DNA from: Minisyncoccota bacterium
GTDB lineage: Bacteria > Patescibacteriota > Minisyncoccia > SW-4-49-11
Assembly: GCA_018609785.1 (NCBI GenBank)
Contig: JAHEOE010000001.1
Coordinates: 1 to 5,950 of the forward strand
Reading direction: 5' to 3'
DNA length: 5,950 bases
Made by a program: the position numbers and the translations under genes. This document shows, in pieces, positions 5,607-5,950 of this stretch. How positions within the stretch are numbered: position 1 is the stretch's first letter; each line of letters starts with the position of its first letter. Under the pieces are notes generated by a model. That model had not been told where the DNA came from and ran no database searches. It saw only the letters and a list, made by a program, of their open reading frames with translations.

Positions 5607-5950
5607 ATGCACATCTCCACCGTTCATCATCCGTACCTGACCGAAACACATCAATCAGAACTGCGCGAACACGTCCAACCATACCTCCACAAACTGAACG
5701 ACATCGTACGACAAAGCACATACGACGAACCGGAAAGCTCCCTTAACCTTCCCACCGACCAATCTCTACTGAATAACGTAGAACACCTTGTATCACAGAT
5801 ACAAACCTCTCAACTCAAATACATTTTTGTCGTGGGTATCGGCGGTTCCAATTTGGGCACCAAAGCCATCTACGACGCACTCTTTGGCTACACCGATCAT
5901 CTAAATGCCGCTACGCCACAGATGATCTTTCTTGATACTACAAACCCCAA
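5607..5950 (+). CDS. pgi: Glucose-6-phosphate isomerase, N-terminal part (3' end outside window)
   Basis: The frame is open from ATG 5607 to the window edge, giving 114 complete codons. The product interconverts glucose 6-phosphate and fructose 6-phosphate in the cytoplasm, linking glycolysis with sugar-nucleotide supply. The identifying block is FVVGIGGSNLGTKAIYDAL (74-92), the first SIS-domain phosphate-binding loop of the PGI family (GIGGSxLG at 77-84), followed by a strand reading MIFLDTTNP. The loop lies near residue 77, as in the shorter Bacillus-type enzymes of about 450 residues, not the longer E. coli type. An in-frame ATG at 5580 would add nine residues but sits inside the predicted -10 box, so 5607 is preferred. 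There is no SD before either start. Its supply of hexose phosphates is compatible with the divergent glycosyltransferase operon, but that link is only positional. Active-site residues further along are not visible. Confidence 0.93.
   Translation, partial: MHISTVHHPYLTETHQSELREHVQPYLHKLNDIVRQSTYDEPESSLNLPTDQSLLNNVEHLVSQIQTSQLKYIFVVGIGGSNLGTKAIYDALFGYTDHLNAATPQMIFLDTTNP

Overview
The window looks like chromosomal DNA from a bacterium of moderate GC content, about 45% by eye. It is gene-dense, with tightly packed genes, very short spacers and almost no Shine-Dalgarno (SD) sequences. Those traits, with the gene content (two WbbL-like glycosyltransferases, a GT4 enzyme, an LCP protein and a CtpA-type protease between rpmA and pgi), fit a Candidate Phyla Radiation / Patescibacteria genome. 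That placement is inference. No rRNA, tRNA, CRISPR array, transposase or phage gene was seen.

Layout, left to right: (1) 1-138, plus strand: the 3' half of rpmA (ribosomal protein bL27). (2) 139-388: a 250-base spacer between convergent genes. It holds a strong hairpin cluster ending in a T-run (probable rpmA terminator, possibly a dispersed extragenic repeat). It also holds a 30-codon minus-strand ORF with the only well-placed consensus SD among the protein starts considered here, apart from an 11-codon ORF in the hairpin. (3) 389-5498, minus strand: five co-oriented genes, read from right to left as GT2 glycosyltransferase, GT4 glycosyltransferase, LCP (LytR-CpsA-Psr) protein, second GT2 glycosyltransferase and S41 C-terminal processing protease. 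Junctions are a 7-base gap, a 17-base overlap, a 9-base gap and an ATGA overlap, so this is very probably one translationally coupled operon. (4) 5499-5606: a divergent control region with two back-to-back sigma70-type promoters. (5) 5607-5950, plus strand: the 5' part of pgi (glucose-6-phosphate isomerase), cut by the window edge.

Taken together, the operon reads as a small cell-surface glycopolymer module. Three cytoplasmic glycosyltransferases could extend a lipid-linked saccharide, the LCP protein could transfer the finished polymer to a wall or surface acceptor, and the secreted protease could process envelope proteins. No initiating phosphoglycosyltransferase, flippase or polymerase lies in the window, so the module would need partners elsewhere. 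I saw no clearly undescribed large system. The most unusual items are the SD-led 30-codon ORF after the protease gene, the hairpin element beside rpmA, and the lack of SD sites at all six visible protein-gene starts.
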